Positions 1 to 7,210 of a stretch of 64,000 nt of DNA are shown piece after piece. The notes beneath the pieces are model-generated. The model ran no database searches. It was not told where the DNA came from and saw only the letters and a list, made by a program, of their open reading frames with translations. A program made the translations under genes and the position numbers. The stretch comes from Massilia antarctica (GTDB lineage: Bacteria > Pseudomonadota > Gammaproteobacteria > Burkholderiales > Burkholderiaceae_D), in assembly GCF_015689335.1 (NCBI RefSeq), contig NZ_CP065053.1:7006001-7070000 (forward strand), given 5' to 3'. The first letter of the stretch is position 1, and the number at the start of each line of letters is the position of its first letter.

Positions 1-231
1 ATGCAGCGCGCCGTGGCCGGCACCCTGGCCAACAACTGGCTGGTCGGGCTGCCGCCGGAATTCCTCGGCCAATATGTGCCGCTGATCCAGAAAGTCACCT
101 CGGCGCAGGTGCGCGAGATGGGCAAGAAATATTTTGCCCCTGAGCTGCAATCGGTGATCGTGGTGGGCGACAATGCCGCCGTGGCCGAACAATTGAAGCA
201 ATACGGGGAGTTCACCATTCAGCAGAAGTAA
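1..231 (+). CDS. M16 (insulinase-type) peptidase, C-terminal fragment
   Basis: Only the last 76 residues of a protein that begins before the window are present. The piece contains the pattern FLGQYVPLIQKVTSAQV followed by a KYF.PELQSVIVVGD strand. This is typical of the final strand-helix element of M16 zinc peptidase domains, where the C-terminal non-catalytic domain helps enclose the substrate. No zinc-binding motif is visible, as expected for this end of the protein. The reading frame is open to base 1, so the ATG at base 1 is probably an internal methionine. A hairpin follows about 55 bases after the stop. Family assignment rests on this short stretch alone. Confidence 0.7.
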   Translation: MQRAVAGTLANNWLVGLPPEFLGQYVPLIQKVTSAQVREMGKKYFAPELQSVIVVGDNAAVAEQLKQYGEFTIQQK

Positions 232-286
232 GTCCGGGACGGCAGGAAAGCCCGCCAGGGCGCCTGTACCGGATCGATTCGCCCGC

Positions 287-322
287 AAGCCGCCGCTGCG
301 CAAGCACCGGCGGCTTGTTGTT
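287..322 (+). terminator. Rho-independent terminator after M16 peptidase gene
   Basis: The arms AAGCCGCC (287-294) and GGCGGCTT (309-316) form a perfect 8-bp GC-rich stem, followed by a GTTGTT tail. It sits 55 bases after the peptidase stop and before the next gene, so it probably ends that transcript. Confidence 0.6.
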
Positions 323-368
323 GCCCGCTTCTCCACACAATATCCGCCGGCCCGGCCGGCTACCTGCC

Positions 369-920
369 ATGACCACCAAAACCTGCGCTTTGCCCTTCCT
401 GCTGGCGTCCTTGACCGGTTGCATTACCTATGCGCCGCCAAGCGGCCCGACCGCTTCCCTGGGGATGTACTTCGATAACGATTCTGCCGGGCGCATGCGT
501 ACCGGAACGGCAAACGTGTTTGCCAATCCGGCCTGCGCCAGCCCGCCGTCCGGCGGACGCATCGGTACCCGCATGGGCATGGACGAGCGTGACGAATTGC
601 CGACCCAGAAAATCGCAGCGGGCCAAGAGTTCACCTTCGACCTGGCAACGATCGAGGTACAGGGCCAGGCCAATGCAGGCTGTTCCGTGACTGCGACATT
701 CCTGCCGGAACCCGGCGCAAGCTACGAAGCGCGCCTATATATTCGCGGCAACTCGGCACGTTGCGAGATGGTGATCGTCGACGGCCAGAACCTCGCTGTT
801 CCGTTCACGATGCCGGATTTTTCCTGCACGGGGGGCATGGAAGGTAAAACCAGGAATGGCGTGGGCTGGTTCGCCTACTACGACATTTCAAAAGTGCTCC
901 TGAATGTCCCTCTGAAATAG
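369..920 (+). CDS. Predicted outer-membrane lipoprotein, unknown function
   Basis: This encodes 183 residues starting at the ATG at 369. The start was chosen because it begins a clean lipoprotein signal: a short basic N-terminus (MTTKT), a hydrophobic core and the lipobox L-T-G-C with the lipid-acceptor Cys at residue 18. An upstream in-frame start at 315 would add a charged leader that spoils the signal. The mature part has several cysteines and looks beta-rich, but I recognise no named domain. It stands alone between a terminator and non-coding DNA. No function can be assigned beyond probable membrane anchoring. Confidence 0.6.
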   Translation: MTTKTCALPFLLASLTGCITYAPPSGPTASLGMYFDNDSAGRMRTGTANVFANPACASPPSGGRIGTRMGMDERDELPTQKIAAGQEFTFDLATIEVQGQANAGCSVTATFLPEPGASYEARLYIRGNSARCEMVIVDGQNLAVPFTMPDFSCTGGMEGKTRNGVGWFAYYDISKVLLNVPLK

Positions 921-1350
921 GCGTCATTTAAATAAGCGTCTCTTAAGACATTGTTTTAGGAATCCTCCGCGTCGTCCCCATCGTGCTCATTGCCGCCTTG
1001 GCCGGGCTTGGCGCGCGCCACCCTGTACCTGAACGGGAAGGTCTCTGCCTACAGAGCGCCCCACCTATTTGAAGGAGGCCGATGTCGAGGCGTTCTGACG
1101 CTCGAGGTCCGTCTCGACCGGCAAATTTGAGCGATGCGGCCTGAAAAAGCGGCCGAGAAATGGCTCCGTTCGCGCATTCCCAGCCACATTCAAACACTCA
1201 GCTCGCCATCGAGCCCGACATCACCGGTTATGCCAGGTGCCCGACAGATCAGCCTGTGTATCCTCACCGTAAATACCCACAGCGTGGCTACCCCGTTACG
1301 GATGGCGATTGCCGGAACTGCCCCACGCTTTCTGGCCTCGCCAATATATT
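921..1350. other. Gene-free stretch with possible decayed coding remnant
   Basis: No intact gene is seen over 430 bases. Between about 970 and 1100 the plus strand gives protein-like pieces in three successive frames: VVPIVLIAALAGLGA (hydrophobic), then RATLYLNGKVSAYRAP, then PTYLKEADVEAF followed by a stop. This is what a small membrane-anchored protein gene would look like after two frameshifts. The pieces are short, so chance cannot be excluded. Confidence 0.3.
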
Positions 1351-1758
1351 TCACCACGCTTGAATTTTCAAAACCTGCAAGATATGCATTGCTTTCACCT
1401 CGGACGGACAAACAATCATCATTTCACCGGTTTCTGTTACGCCTGAAATATCAAATCGCAACACGGCTCCGTTCTCGGGAACAGCAACATGCACAACCTT
1501 TCCACGCCGTGCCGCTTGCCAAATATCATGCGCCTCAGCCGGCCACGGCGCTGGGGTAATCCCAAGCAACAGTACAAATCTCATATCGCGAATTTGCAGG
1601 ATTTTTATGCCCGGTCCTGGTCCTGTAAAAGTCTCATGGCTGGTAGTTACCGAAACCTCTCGTTCCCAAGGGCTGGTTTTAAAAACCCAGATCGAAAGGA
1701 TAATTATCGATACGAGTGCGGCATAGATTGCCAAGCGAATTAAAACGCCTTTTTTCAC
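1351..1758 (-). CDS. Small single-pass membrane protein, unknown
   Basis: This encodes about 135 residues if it starts at the GTG at 1758, which directly precedes a KKG basic end and a hydrophobic segment at residues 5-26. An in-frame ATG further upstream (1851) would put some 30 unlikely residues before the membrane segment. After the anchor the protein has a second hydrophobic patch and the motif MMIVCPSEV near the C-terminus. No family is recognised. Base composition is lower in GC than the flanking genes, in keeping with the accessory patch it lies in. The gene is plausible but not certain. Confidence 0.45.
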   Translation of the reverse strand: MKKGVLIRLAIYAALVSIIILSIWVFKTSPWEREVSVTTSHETFTGPGPGIKILQIRDMRFVLLLGITPAPWPAEAHDIWQAARRGKVVHVAVPENGAVLRFDISGVTETGEMMIVCPSEVKAMHILQVLKIQAW

Positions 1759-2011
1759 GCGACCATCCCAAAATTTATGATTCCAGTAGCGCGCTTCCGC
1801 GCACTCACATCGACCAACCGCTCGCTTCGCTTCGCCCCCGACGAAAGCCAAACAGGCCTCAAGCTACCTTAGATGCATTGTTATCAGCAGATATGCCCCT
1901 CTTATATGTTACTACGATACCGTGCATGCCGAATAACCTTCCTGCGAGCGTTAAGCCCCCCAAATACCCCGTCGATCAACCAAGCCCGCAAATGAATTTA
2001 CGTTCACTATA

Positions 2012-2410
2012 TTATTCTCTTTTTATAACCATATCGATCGAGCGTGATGACGTACTACCATCGATCACGTTCCAATACCAACGACTATGGAATGAATAGA
2101 TTTCTGCGTCCTTGGGATACGCAACCTCTACTAGATCGGCACTTATCCAGCGTATGCTGCGAACGTTAAGGGATGAGCTAACAACGGATGGGTAAATTTC
2201 ATTCCCAAGCGGCTTGCCGTGCTCGACAAGAACCACTCCAAATGAAAATCCACCCGCTGCCCCCGACACCCACTCCACAAGCACAGCATCGATACCCCCG
2301 TTTTTCGACATAACTCTGCCGCGCTCGACGGGATGACTCTTATCGCATGCGCCTAGTGTTATCAAGACACATAAAAGCATAATCATTCGACACACAGCAT
2401 GTCCTCTCAT
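2012..2410 (-). CDS. Small lipoprotein, unknown function
   Basis: This encodes 132 residues with an N-terminal hydrophobic stretch ending in the lipobox L-G-A-C (Cys22), so the product is expected to be exported and lipid-anchored. The mature region includes WYWNVIDGS and a basic C-terminus. The pattern resembles small immunity-like or stress lipoproteins, but no family is recognised. The start could also be the internal Met9, which keeps the signal peptide intact. Codon use and local composition are less GC-rich than in the rest of the window, suggesting acquisition by transfer. Confidence 0.55.
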   Translation of the reverse strand: MRGHAVCRMIMLLCVLITLGACDKSHPVERGRVMSKNGGIDAVLVEWVSGAAGGFSFGVVLVEHGKPLGNEIYPSVVSSSLNVRSIRWISADLVEVAYPKDAEIYSFHSRWYWNVIDGSTSSRSIDMVIKRE

Positions 2411-2884
2411 TCAAAGTTTTTCCCCACAGCCGTACTTGGCATACTTAATATCTTTTCGATCCATTCTCCCATGGAATATTGCCGCAGGAATATTTTCGCG
2501 TAAAAATGGCCGCTTCCTGGCACGTAGTTTTCAGGAGTCCTATATTTTGACAATACTCCGCCTATCTTATCAGGCACTCTGATGGCAGCGCGAAGCCGCC
2601 GTAACTAGCCGAAACAGCACGGTAGTTGAAATTTTCGTAGTTGTCGCGATCTGTTTTTTCCGGCCCGCTTGTGTCTCTTTTGCACTCCCAATCAGCCCTT
2701 GGCGCATGGGTTCTTTATCCCAATCTGGAGCATATCCCCCTCTTCCCTCACACATGTTTTTATGTAACTGTTCAGCCCCTATGACAGCTCGGGAAAAAGT
2801 CTGATTTTTCGCTGGAAAATTGAGCAAATATCGGCATTTTTTTGCACATTTTTTAAGCAAAACTTGCTGGTTTTTGATAGCTCT
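2411..2884. other. AT-richer non-coding stretch
   Basis: About 470 bases hold no open frame that I would call a gene. The composition is clearly lower in GC than the rest of the window, with runs such as TTTTTTTGCACATTTTTTAAG near 2838-2858. A minus-strand frame of 96 residues exists here (2570-2860) but shows no signal, domain or codon bias that would support it. Confidence 0.4.
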
Positions 2885-3136
2885 TCATAGGGGTTGAACG
2901 GTTACGTTTTTATCAACACTCCCCGTGGTGGTGCAGGCGGAGGTTTGAGAAAATTCCACTGTTCCATTGGAAAAACCGGCATAAAGATAGCTGGTGGCCG
3001 TTACCTCGCTAGGCGCCATGCCTGTCACTGTCTGGGTCAGCACCGTCAGAGGCAGGTCGCCCAGGACCAATGTCTCCCGCATCCGTGTGCCGCTCCTGAC
3101 GTTGTACTCCCCAAGCAAATGCGCGCGTCCGACCAC
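2885..3136 (-). pseudogene. Possible gene remnant, unknown
   Basis: An open frame of up to 83 residues reads like the C-terminal part of an exported beta-rich protein (LTVLTQTVTGMAP, GFSNGTVEFSQTSACTTTG). Only a GTG directly after an in-frame stop is available as a start, and neither a ribosome site nor a signal peptide precedes it. This suggests that the front of the gene is missing. No family is recognised. It lies back to back with another decayed stretch. Confidence 0.3.
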
Positions 3137-3164
3137 TCAGCCGACGACGTCACCGGCTGCTCGC

Positions 3165-3386
3165 GCGGCGCCCTACGGCTCGGTCGACTACCACGCCAAC
3201 GGCGGCGACCTGTTCATGGTCAACCTGCGCACCGGCATGCGCAACAACCTGGTACGTTAATCTGGTCACCAGCATCGATGGTCTCAAGCACAGCAAGGCG
3301 CCGACGCTCGGCTCGATCGCCGCGCAGACCGTGTATGCCGTCTGCAAATCGGACAGCCAAGGCACCGAAAAGGAACAGCCATCCTC
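3165..3386 (+). pseudogene. Frameshifted remnant of a larger protein gene
   Basis: Protein-like sequence runs on the plus strand in three successive frames. The first is PYGSVDYHANGGDLFMVNL up to about 3255, then VNLVTSIDGLKHSKAPTLG up to about 3370, then GTAILLK followed by TAA at 3384-3386. The pieces read smoothly if two single-base shifts are repaired. The DLFMVNLRTG motif is reminiscent of blades in PD40 or WD40-like propellers, but the fragment is too short to name. There is no start codon or signal, so the 5' end is missing. Confidence 0.35.
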
Positions 3387-3446
3387 CTCAAGTAAGTGTT
3401 CTGGCAAGCGCGCCTGCGAAGCTGTAACCGGCCCTGCGGGGCCGAT

Positions 3447-3749
3447 TCAAGCGTAGACGTCGATGATATTGGCGGAGGGGGTGGCGGATGGCGCGCTGGG
3501 AGTGGCCGCCGCCGGCGTGGCGGCGCTGCCGCTTTCCTGGGCGATGCGCCCCTGCACCTCGGCGATGCGCGCCGCGATGGCCTGGATATCGGATTTGCCT
3601 TTCGGCGTGTCGGCGCTCGCGCAGTTCACGCAGTCGGACAACTGCTGCTGGTAGCGCTGCAATTGCGCTTGCAGGGTCACGGGCGAGGGTTTCGCGGCGC
3701 CGTAGGCATACGCGGCGCTGCTGGTACTGCTGGCGATGGCTTGCGTCAT
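3447..3749 (-). CDS. Small FlxA-like coiled protein
   Basis: This encodes 100 residues with a strong ribosome site (AGGAGG, seven bases before the ATG at 3749). The middle contains DCVNCASADTPKGK followed by the amphipathic helix IQAIAARIAEVQGRI. That arrangement, a CxxC-like loop between two helices, resembles the FlxA-like family of small proteins with no firm function. The C-terminal third is a low-complexity Ala-Pro-Ser-Thr stretch. There is no signal peptide. It lies just past the mrpX terminator and is probably transcribed separately. Confidence 0.6.
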   Translation of the reverse strand: MTQAIASSTSSAAYAYGAAKPSPVTLQAQLQRYQQQLSDCVNCASADTPKGKSDIQAIAARIAEVQGRIAQESGSAATPAAATPSAPSATPSANIIDVYA

Positions 3750-3760
3750 AATGCCTCCTG

Positions 3761-3785
3761 AAAACGCCCGGCACTACGGCCGGGC
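3761..3785 (-). terminator. Terminator after mrpX
   Basis: On the minus strand the stem GCCCGGC / GCCGGGC (3779-3785 with 3766-3772) has a six-base loop and is followed by CGTTTT. It begins seven bases after the mrpX stop and would end the yedZ1-yedY1-mrpX transcript. Confidence 0.65.
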
Positions 3786-3792
3786 ACCACGA

Positions 3793-4116
3793 TTACTTCT
3801 TCATCTCGTCCTTGGCCATGGCATCTTTTTTCATGTCATCCTTGGCCATCGCGTCTTGCTTCATGCCATCTTTTGCCATCGCATCCTTACCCATGGCATC
3901 CTTCTTCATCCCATCCTTGCCCATCGCATCCTTGCCCATGGCATCTTTCTTCATGCCATCCTTGGCCATGTGGTCCTTCTGCATGGCTGGCTTGTGCATG
4001 GCATCTTTGCCCATGCCATCCTTGGCCATCTCGTCTTTCTTCATGGAATCTTGAGCATACACCGAAGCGGACAGTGTCAGGCATGCGGCGATCAGGGCGG
4101 TGGTAACGTTTTTCAT
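3793..4116 (-). CDS. mrpX: Periplasmic Met-rich MXKDX-repeat protein (MrpX-like)
   Basis: This encodes 107 residues from the ATG at 4116, preceded by AAAGGA. Residues 1-22 form a cleavable signal peptide ending in YAQ. The rest is about 17 tandem pentapeptides of the form (A/G/E)MxKD, so nearly every fifth residue is Met. The family is known as pentapeptide MXKDX repeat proteins. In Azospira suillum a similar peptide, MrpX, is a sacrificial scavenger: hypochlorite oxidises its methionines and the YedY1 molybdoenzyme reduces them again. The same neighbours are present here (yedY1 and yedZ1 upstream, sigF and nrsF divergent), which supports that role. Function in this organism is inferred. Confidence 0.85.
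   Translation of the reverse strand: MKNVTTALIAACLTLSASVYAQDSMKKDEMAKDGMGKDAMHKPAMQKDHMAKDGMKKDAMGKDAMGKDGMKKDAMGKDAMAKDGMKQDAMAKDDMKKDAMAKDEMKK
3796..4053 (-). repeat. Tandem 15-bp repeats encoding MXKDX pentapeptides
   Basis: A block of about 17 imperfect 15-bp units makes up most of mrpX. On the plus strand it reads as repeated CATxxC(A/T)TCCTT-like words. Such a block can gain or lose units by slippage, which would change peptide length without shifting the frame. Confidence 0.85.
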
Positions 4117-4189
4117 GGTATTTCCTTTAAAGTGAGTGAACACGACAAGTACTGCGTGTGGGCGGTGCGGGACAGCGATCGGTGACCGG

Positions 4190-4972
4190 TCAACTGCCGC
4201 CGAACCAGTTATACCCCTGGTTTTCCCAGTAGCCGCCAGGGTAGGTATTGGTGACGAAAATGGCCTGGATATGCTTCGGATTCTTGTAGCCGAGCTTGGT
4301 CGGCATGCGCAGCTTCATCGGAAAGCCGTAGCGCGGCGGCAAGGGCTGGTCGTCATACGTCAGCGCCATCAGGGTTTGCGGATGCAGCGCCGTGGCCATG
4401 TCGATGCTCGTAAAATAATCGTCGGCGCATTGGAAGCCCACGTATTTGGCGCTCAGGTCGGCGCCCACATGGCGCAGGAAGTGCCCGAACGACACCCCGC
4501 CCCATTTGCCGATCGCGCTCCAGCCTTCCACGCAGATATGGCGCGTGATCTGGTCCTGCTGCGGCAGCGCGCGCAGCCGCGCCAGGGTCCACGGCTTGCG
4601 GTCGGCCACCATGCCGCTCAGCTCCAGGCGCCAGGCCTCGCCATCGATCTGGCGCACCTCCTCCTCGCCATAAAAGGCATTGAACGGAAACGGCCGCGTG
4701 ATCATGCTGGCCGGATAGGTGGGCGCCAGCCGCGCCGGGTCGAACAGCAAGCCCTGGACCCGGTCGTTGAGGCGCGAGATACCGGACAGCGCCTGCTCGA
4801 TGCTGTCCTGGTCGCCCGTGGAGCAGCCGGTCAGCAAACTCAGGCCGCCCAGGGTCAGGCTGCGCTCCAGGAAGGCCCGGCGCGATGGCTGGGCGATGCG
4901 TTTGACGGCGTCGGCCAGCATGGCGGCGCCCTCGGCGTGAACGACGATGTCGCGTGGTTTGAACAGTTTCAT
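4190..4972 (-). CDS. yedY1: Molybdopterin-dependent sulfoxide reductase, YedY/MsrP type
   Basis: This encodes 260 residues of the sulfite-oxidase fold, carrying the molybdopterin-binding domain over roughly residues 95-255. The conserved Cys ligand of molybdenum lies in RHICVEGWSAIG, and the C-terminal part has the typical KNPKHIQAIFVTNTYPGGYW. The N-terminus has an RRAF motif and a hydrophobic run ending in LLTGC, resembling a Tat-type or lipoprotein signal, so the enzyme acts in the periplasm. Family members reduce protein methionine sulfoxide using electrons from a membrane cytochrome b. Here that partner lies 26 bases upstream and the Met-rich substrate protein follows 73 bases downstream. 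The start at 4972 was chosen for the MKLFKPRD end; a longer frame has no signal. Confidence 0.85.
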   Translation of the reverse strand: MKLFKPRDIVVHAEGAAMLADAVKRIAQPSRRAFLERSLTLGGLSLLTGCSTGDQDSIEQALSGISRLNDRVQGLLFDPARLAPTYPASMITRPFPFNAFYGEEEVRQIDGEAWRLELSGMVADRKPWTLARLRALPQQDQITRHICVEGWSAIGKWGGVSFGHFLRHVGADLSAKYVGFQCADDYFTSIDMATALHPQTLMALTYDDQPLPPRYGFPMKLRMPTKLGYKNPKHIQAIFVTNTYPGGYWENQGYNWFGGS

Positions 4973-4998
4973 GATGGAGCTTTCCTGAACCGTGATTG

Positions 4999-5595
4999 TT
5001 AGCGGCCGCGCAGCATGGCCAGCAGGGTGCGCGGCACCAGGGCCACCATCGCCACATGCACGACGATGAAGGCGCACAGGCCCGTCATCGCAAAAAAGTG
5101 CACCAGGCGCGCGCCTTCGTAGCCCCCCATCAGCACCCGCAGCAGAGGGAACTGCACCGATTTCCACAGCACCAGACCGGACAGCACCAGCACGATGCTG
5201 TCGAGCATGACGAACAGGTAAGCGACGCGCTGCACGCTGTTGTAGTGGCGCGGATCGGCATGGGCCAGCTTGCCTTTCAGCGCAGCGCCCATGTCGAGCA
5301 GCAACTGGCGCGGCGAAATCGGAAAGAACTGGCGCCGCAGCCGTCCCGAGGCCAGGTTGAGCAGCAAATACAGGATGCCGTTGGCCAGCAGCAGCCACAT
5401 CGCGGCAAAATGCCATTGCAGCGCGCCGCCCAGCCAGCCGCCCAGGGTCACGCCGGGAGGAATCGCAAAGCCGAGAAAGCCGGTCGCGTTGTAGATGCGC
5501 CAGCCGCTGGCCACCAGCAGCAGCACGGCGAGCGCATTGAGCCAGTGCGTCAGGCGCAGCCAGAGCGGGTGGATGGTGCGCGCATCGCGGCTCAT
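4999..5595 (-). CDS. yedZ1: Membrane cytochrome b partner of YedY (YedZ1/b561-like)
   Basis: This encodes 198 residues starting at the ATG at 5595. Several hydrophobic segments and conserved His residues (RLTHWLNAL, LQWHFAAMW, RLVHFFAMTG, VVHVAMV) match a four-helix di-haem cytochrome b561 fold. Such proteins pass electrons from the quinol pool to a periplasmic oxidoreductase. Directly downstream lies the molybdoenzyme gene, so this is its likely membrane anchor and electron donor. A SigF-type promoter element lies about 145 bases upstream. A longer start at 5634 would add a basic, proline-rich leader without support. Confidence 0.85.
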   Translation of the reverse strand: MSRDARTIHPLWLRLTHWLNALAVLLLVASGWRIYNATGFLGFAIPPGVTLGGWLGGALQWHFAAMWLLLANGILYLLLNLASGRLRRQFFPISPRQLLLDMGAALKGKLAHADPRHYNSVQRVAYLFVMLDSIVLVLSGLVLWKSVQFPLLRVLMGGYEGARLVHFFAMTGLCAFIVVHVAMVALVPRTLLAMLRGR

Positions 5596-5738
5596 CGCGC
5601 GCCCCCGGCGGCGGCCGTTTTGACTTGGCGGCAATAAGCGGCATATGATGCCGGCGCGGTGCCGGTCGCTGTCAATACGGTGAACGCGGGAAACGGTTTC
5701 ATGGGCTTGGCCTGTTTATGAGTGACACTGACAGGTAG

Positions 5739-5764
5739 TTCGCAACGCGCACGGGATTGGTTAC
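5739..5764 (-). promoter_or_regulatory. SigF-type ECF promoter for yedZ1-yedY1-mrpX
   Basis: On the minus strand the element reads GTAACC (5759-5764), 16 bases, then CGAA (5739-5742). This equals the GTAACC-N16-CGAA element described for the SigF regulon of Caulobacter. It points toward yedZ1 and lies in the divergent region next to the sigF gene. The match is seen directly; its use is inferred. Confidence 0.7.
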
Positions 5765-5827
5765 AGCCCAGGACAAATATTTTGCAAAATAATTTATATC
5801 GATCAAACCTTGTTACTAAAGGCCCCG

Positions 5828-6400
5828 ATGGAACGAATACCTGAGGTAAGCGTGTTGCGCGGCACCGAATTGCGCTTGCACGCCCTGTTCTTGCAAGGCC
5901 TCGACGGCGACACCCAGGCCTACCGTGCCTTTCTGCAGGCGACGGCGTCGCATTTGCGCGCCTTCCTGCGGCGGCGCCTGAACCGCTGGCCGGACGAGGT
6001 GGAAGATTTGGTGCAGGAATCGTTGCTGGCGATCCACAACCAGCGGCTCAGTTACGATACCGCCGTGCCGCTGACGGCGTGGATGGTGGCGATTGCTCGC
6101 TACAAGCTGGTCGACTGGCTGCGCCGCCATGCGCGCCGCGACGCCCTGACCGAGCCCTTGCCCGACGAAGACGCCTTCTTTTCCAGCGCCGACGCCGATG
6201 CCGGCGAGGCGCGGCGCGACTTGGGCAAGCTGCTGGCCACCCTGCCGGTCAAGCAGCGCGAGGCGATCGTCTACACCAAGCTCGACGGCCTGTCGGTGCG
6301 CGAAGCGGCCGATGCCCTGCAGATGAGCGAAGCGGCGGTCAAGGTCTCCGTCCACCGCGGCTTGAAAACCCTGGCAACCCTCTTGAAGGATGCGCTATGA
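5828..6400 (+). CDS. sigF: ECF sigma factor, SigF type
   Basis: This encodes 190 residues from the ATG at 5828. Region 2 is seen in DEVEDLVQESLLAIH and the following helix (PLTAWMVAIARYKLVDWLRR). Region 4 is seen in LPVKQREAIVYTKLDGLSVRE with the recognition helix AAVKVSVHRGLKTL. It overlaps the next gene by four bases (ATGA), and that gene encodes an NrsF-type membrane protein, the usual partner. In Caulobacter and Azospira this sigma/anti-sigma pair controls YedY-type oxidoreductase genes in response to oxidants or metals. The divergent promoter element and neighbours support the same assignment here. Confidence 0.88.
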   Translation: MERIPEVSVLRGTELRLHALFLQGLDGDTQAYRAFLQATASHLRAFLRRRLNRWPDEVEDLVQESLLAIHNQRLSYDTAVPLTAWMVAIARYKLVDWLRRHARRDALTEPLPDEDAFFSSADADAGEARRDLGKLLATLPVKQREAIVYTKLDGLSVREAADALQMSEAAVKVSVHRGLKTLATLLKDAL

Positions 6401-7038
6401 ACACCGATGACTTGATTGACATGCTCTCCAGCGGCCCGGACGTGCGCGTGCAGGCCGCCCCGGCCCGGACCGTCCTGCTGCCGCTGGGCGCCGGCTTGCT
6501 CGCCAGCACCATCATCGTGCTGGCCGGGCTGGGCCTGCGCCCGGACCTGGCCCAGGCGGCCACCCTGGCGCCGTTCTGGACCAAGCTCGCCTTCTCGCTC
6601 GCGCTGGCCGCGGCCGGGGCGCTGGCGCTCAAACGCCTGGCGACCCCGGGCGCGCGCAGCGCCGCGCTGCCGTTTCTGCTGAGCGCGCCCATCCTGCTGA
6701 TCTGGTGCCTGGCGGCAACGATGCTGTGGCAAGCGGCGCCCGAGCTGCGCGCCGAGCTGTTCTGGGGCCGCACCTGGCGCACGTGCCCGCTGCTGATCGC
6801 CTTGATCGCGCTGCCGCTGTTCGGCGCCGCGCTGCACGTCGTGCGCGGCCTGGCGCCAACCCGCCTGCGCCTGGCGGGCGCGGCCGCCGGATTCGGCGCC
6901 GGCGCCGCGGCAGCCGCCGTGTATTGCCTGCATTGCCCGGAGGCAAGCGCCGCATTCGTCGGCTTTTGGTATCTGCTCGGCATGCTGATCCCGGCGGCAG
7001 TCGGCGCCCTGATCGGCCCGCGCGTGCTGGCATGGTAG
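6397..7038 (+). CDS. nrsF: Anti-sigma factor NrsF (DUF1109), six-pass membrane protein
   Basis: This encodes 213 residues whose ATG overlaps the sigF stop codon, so translation is coupled. The short N-terminal part begins MNTDDLIDMLSS. Six hydrophobic segments then occur at roughly residues 28-48, 63-82, 92-112, 126-146, 158-180 and 188-208. This is the DUF1109/NrsF architecture, in which the membrane protein holds the sigma factor inactive. A pair of cysteines near YCLHCPE (about residues 176-179) lies in a late segment; conserved Cys residues take part in signal sensing in characterised NrsF proteins. There is no other membrane gene nearby that could be the partner of SigF. Confidence 0.85.
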   Translation: MNTDDLIDMLSSGPDVRVQAAPARTVLLPLGAGLLASTIIVLAGLGLRPDLAQAATLAPFWTKLAFSLALAAAGALALKRLATPGARSAALPFLLSAPILLIWCLAATMLWQAAPELRAELFWGRTWRTCPLLIALIALPLFGAALHVVRGLAPTRLRLAGAAAGFGAGAAAAAVYCLHCPEASAAFVGFWYLLGMLIPAAVGALIGPRVLAW

Positions 7039-7210
7039 TTTGCATTTTCCATGCCATGTGGCGAGCTTGTGCGCAACAAAATCAGCATTGAGCTAGATCA
7101 AAGTTCGTGCAGATAGGAGCACGTATAGTGGTTAATATCCATCCGGGCTCACCGAACATTTGAGCCTTGTCAAACATTGTGCAACTTTCTTTGACCGGAG
7201 AATGACGCGC

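Noticed and set aside
2570..2860. 96-codon minus-strand frame in the AT-richer patch
   Set aside because: No ribosome site, domain, signal or codon bias; composition looks non-coding.
3796..4053. CRISPR-like direct repeats
   Set aside because: The units are contiguous 15-bp coding repeats without spacers; they encode the MXKDX pentapeptides.
7055..7075. Sigma-54-like sequence before the regulator gene (TGGCGAGCTTGTGC)
   Set aside because: The spacing between the GG and GC pairs is one base short of that required, so it was not called.
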